In this document: piece after piece, positions 48,733 to 51,566 of the stretch | Position numbering within the stretch: position 1 is the first letter of the stretch | How the letters are laid out: every line of letters starts with the position of its first letter | Source: Bacteroidales bacterium | GTDB taxonomy: Bacteria; Bacteroidota; Bacteroidia; Bacteroidales; WCHB1-69 | DNA: 51,566 nt | Assembly (NCBI GenBank): GCA_031286285.1 | Contig: JAITUN010000245.1 | Span: 1 to 51,566 of the forward strand | Direction of reading: 5' to 3' | Program-made: the position numbers and the translations under genes | Notes under the pieces: model-generated | Seen by the model: the letters and a program-made list of their open reading frames with translations, nothing else | What the model was told of the DNA's origin: nothing | Databases searched by the model: none

Positions 48733-49515
48733 ATGAAAAATAAGTTACTTCTTCTGTTTCTTTTTCTACCTTTTATTTCTTTTTCACAAGAGGATATCTT
48801 ATTAAAAGGCAATGTTTTTGATGGTGTTTCTTTTTTCCCAATAGCCGAAGCAAATATCTATAATTTTAATATAAAAAAATACAGTTTTACCGACAAAGAA
48901 GGAAATTTTGATATTTTAACACATTTAGGAGATACAATTATTATTTCAAAATCAATTTATAAACCCATTTTAATAAAAATAACTGAGGAAATTATTAAAA
49001 AAGGAATTATTGAAATACCTCTTTATTTTAAGGTTATTGTTTTGAAAGAAGTTAGTGTTTATGCATTACCTTCTACATATGAAGGATTTAAAAAAGATTT
49101 TATTAATATAGTATTTACTGACATTTTTAAAAAAATAGAAAACACTAATTTAACCCAGCTAGATTTAATAAATGCAGAATATAAAGCACGCGGTGGACCA
49201 AATATACTAAGGAATACAGGATTTGCTAATCCAATTTCTTGGCTTTACGACAGATTTAGTAAAAAGAAAAAAATGGAACGTTTATATCAAGAATTAGTTG
49301 AAAACCAAAACGATGTAGATAATTTACATTTAAAATATAACCGAGAGATAGTCACATCTTTAACAGGATTAGAAGGAGAAGAATTATTAGATTTTATGAC
49401 ATTTTGTAAATTTAGTTATTATGATTTAGTAAGATGGGAGCCAGAATTTATTATTTCTAAGATAAAAACAAGATTTAATGATTATGAATTTTATAAGGCA
49501 TTAGAAGATTATTAA
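48733..49515 (+). CDS. Carboxypeptidase-like regulatory-domain protein
   Basis: Signal peptide; LLKGNVFDGVSFFPIAEANIYNFNIKKYSFTDKEGNFDI. Confidence 0.75.
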   Translation: MKNKLLLLFLFLPFISFSQEDILLKGNVFDGVSFFPIAEANIYNFNIKKYSFTDKEGNFDILTHLGDTIIISKSIYKPILIKITEEIIKKGIIEIPLYFKVIVLKEVSVYALPSTYEGFKKDFINIVFTDIFKKIENTNLTQLDLINAEYKARGGPNILRNTGFANPISWLYDRFSKKKKMERLYQELVENQNDVDNLHLKYNREIVTSLTGLEGEELLDFMTFCKFSYYDLVRWEPEFIISKIKTRFNDYEFYKALEDY

Positions 49516-49545
49516 TAGTATAATATTAACCAATAAATATTTTTT

Positions 49546-51369
49546 ATGACAGAAAAAATTACAAAATTAATGAAAGACGTTCCGGCAGTTCGCTGGACCG
49601 CACTTGTATTCTTGGCGTTTGCCATGTTTTGCGCTTATATCTTTATGGATATTTTGTCGCCAATAAAAGATTTAATGCAAACCACACTCCAGTGGGACTC
49701 CTCTGCTTTTGGTACCATGCAAGGTTCTGAAACGTTTTTAAATGTATTTATTTTCTTCCTGATATTTGCAGGTATTATTCTTGACAAAATGGGAGTACGT
49801 TTTACGGCAATTTTGTCCGGTTTTGTAATGCTTGTTGGTGCAGCCATAAATTGGTATGCAGTTACAAAAGGTGCAGATTGGTCGTTTGCCGGCTCCGGTT
49901 TAGAGGTTTGGTTCACCCAAAATTTAAACTATATTCCCGGTTTTCACGAATTAGATATCTCTCCGTTTTTTGGGGATAAATTAATTGTTTTAGTCGACGG
50001 TGCAGAAAAGACAATAAAAGCTTGTGATTTTACTAACGGAATGATAATAAAAGAATATATTAATACTATGCCGGCGTCTGCAAAATTTGCTTCTGTTGGA
50101 TTTATGATTTTTGGTTGTGGCGTTGAGATGGCGGGTATTACCGTATCACGTGGAATTGTCAAATGGTTTAAAGGTAAAGAAATGGCTATGGCTATGGGTT
50201 CTGAAATGGCTATTGCGCGTTTAGGAGTGGCTACTTGTATGATTTTTTCTCCTGTTTTTGCTAAATGGGGAGGAGTTATTGATGTTTCTCGTTCTGTAGC
50301 TTTCGGTGTAATTCTTCTAATGATTGCTTTGATTATGTTTATAGCATATTTCTTTATGGATAAAAAATTGGATGCCCAGTTAGGTGAAGCAGAAGAAAAA
50401 GATGACCCCTTTAAAATCAGCGATATTGGTAAAATATTCTCAAGTGTTGGTTTTTGGTTGGTGGCATTGCTTTGTGTATTGTATTATTCTGCAATTTTCC
50501 CATTCCAAAAATATGCCGTAAATATGTTACAATGTAATCTAACACTTATAAAACCGGCCGAAACCTCTTTTTGGGCAACAAATACTTGCATATTAATTCA
50601 ATATGGTATTTTATTAGTGGTTGCCGGAACAGCTTTTATTAGTAATTTTCGTAAAGAAAAAACAATAAAAGCTACTTTGTTGACAATTTCAGTATTGTTT
50701 TTAGTAATCTTTTGTTTCATGGGATATAAACGCCAATCAGCCGAAACTATTTTTGCGGTGTTCCCGGTGTTGGCAATGGGTATTACCCCAATACTCGGTA
50801 AGTATGTAGATACTAAAGGAAAAGCGGCCTCTATGTTAATGATTGGTTCTATCTTACTAATAGTATGCCATTTAACATTTGCTTTTGTTTTGCCGCAGTT
50901 TGCAGGAAATGCAATAGGAGGTGTAGTAGTTGCTTATATAACTATTCTTGTACTTGGTTCTTCGTTCTCATTAGTTCCTGCTTCATTGTGGCCATCGGTT
51001 CCAAAGTTGGTTGATAACAAGGTAATAGGATCAGCGTATGCATTGATATTTTGGATTCAAAATATTGGTTTATGGCTGTTTCCATTATTAATAGGAAAAA
51101 TATTAGATAAAACAAATCCTGATATAAACGAAGCTGTTAAAAATAAAACATTAGAAATAACAGATGTAAATATTCTTGAAAAAATTAATAACGGCTTGAT
51201 AACAACAAAAGATGCTATGCAAGAACAAGCAGCAATTTTATATAATTATAAATGGCCACTTGTTATGCTGGCTTGCCTTGGAGTAGCAGCATTGTTTTTA
51301 GGAATTATTCTTAAAAGAGTTGATAAAAAGAAAGGACTCGGATTGGAATTGCCAAATATAAAATCATAA
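49546..51369 (+). CDS. MFS transporter
   Basis: ~12 TM segments; LMQTTLQWDSSAFGTMQGSETFLNVF, FAGIILDKMGVRFTAILSGFVML. Confidence 0.85.
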   Translation: MTEKITKLMKDVPAVRWTALVFLAFAMFCAYIFMDILSPIKDLMQTTLQWDSSAFGTMQGSETFLNVFIFFLIFAGIILDKMGVRFTAILSGFVMLVGAAINWYAVTKGADWSFAGSGLEVWFTQNLNYIPGFHELDISPFFGDKLIVLVDGAEKTIKACDFTNGMIIKEYINTMPASAKFASVGFMIFGCGVEMAGITVSRGIVKWFKGKEMAMAMGSEMAIARLGVATCMIFSPVFAKWGGVIDVSRSVAFGVILLMIALIMFIAYFFMDKKLDAQLGEAEEKDDPFKISDIGKIFSSVGFWLVALLCVLYYSAIFPFQKYAVNMLQCNLTLIKPAETSFWATNTCILIQYGILLVVAGTAFISNFRKEKTIKATLLTISVLFLVIFCFMGYKRQSAETIFAVFPVLAMGITPILGKYVDTKGKAASMLMIGSILLIVCHLTFAFVLPQFAGNAIGGVVVAYITILVLGSSFSLVPASLWPSVPKLVDNKVIGSAYALIFWIQNIGLWLFPLLIGKILDKTNPDINEAVKNKTLEITDVNILEKINNGLITTKDAMQEQAAILYNYKWPLVMLACLGVAALFLGIILKRVDKKKGLGLELPNIKS

Positions 51370-51462
51370 CAAAGAAATTCTGCTAAATCCATGTTACCTA
51401 TGTGCTAAAAAATTTTATAATAAAAAAAAACACTAATCCTACATATCGTATAAAAAAAATTA

Positions 51463-51470
51463 TATTTTTG
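51463..51470 (+). promoter_or_regulatory. Bacteroidetes-type -7 element (TATTTTTG), putative rrn promoter
   Basis: TAnnTTTG followed downstream by a boxA-like sequence. Confidence 0.5.
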
Positions 51471-51515
51471 CCGCCCCATTTGGGAGGATATGTAAATGAT
51501 CGATAAATGGGATAA

Positions 51516-51527
51516 CGCTCTTTGAAA
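51516..51527 (+). promoter_or_regulatory. boxA-like rRNA leader element
   Basis: CGCTCTTTGAAA followed by GATTGGAATGAATG..., resembles boxA of bacterial rRNA leaders; no rRNA within window. Confidence 0.5.
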
Positions 51528-51566
51528 GATTGGAATGAATGTAGCAAACAAAATAACTCGGAAATT

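Noticed and set aside
1-51566. CRISPR array, retron reverse transcriptase or insertion-sequence transposase
   Set aside because: No regularly spaced repeats, Cas proteins, RT motifs or transposase were seen anywhere in the window.

Overview
AT-rich Bacteroidetes-type chromosomal segment. Most of it is ordinary housekeeping content: ackA, apt, two acyl-CoA synthetases, YfhO, MoxR/DUF58/BatD, Lon, BamA-OmpH, HdrC/HdrB, a deoxynucleoside kinase, glmM, xseA, an S46 peptidase, DUF1015, an MFS transporter, and what looks like an rRNA operon leader at the right edge. The main accessory feature is an ~8.7 kb integrative element (about 5684-14396) inserted at the 3' end of a tRNA-Leu(CAA) gene. It is bounded by a 14-bp direct repeat (CCGGCCCGTGGTAC) that regenerates the tRNA 3' end. 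All recognisable element genes are on the minus strand: tyrosine integrase, a 262-aa protein of unknown function, an excisionase-like HTH protein, a RepA-like AAA ATPase, a primase-like zinc-finger protein, and then cargo (a standalone HSDR_N-type PD-(D/E)XK protein, a ClpP-fold SDH-type serine protease with a C-terminal zinc ribbon, and a 66-aa protein). I see no relaxase or structural genes, so it resembles a satellite or minimal replicating integrative element with possible defence cargo. Two non-coding structures in it stand out: five copies of TGTCCCA/TGGGACA in 53 bp between the ATPase and primase-like genes (iteron/operator-like), and a ~104-nt multi-helix stem-loop upstream of the nuclease-like gene (candidate structured RNA or origin). 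Outside the element, the most notable observation is a single in-frame TAA splitting an otherwise intact lon gene. Family names come from motif recognition by eye; no searches were run.
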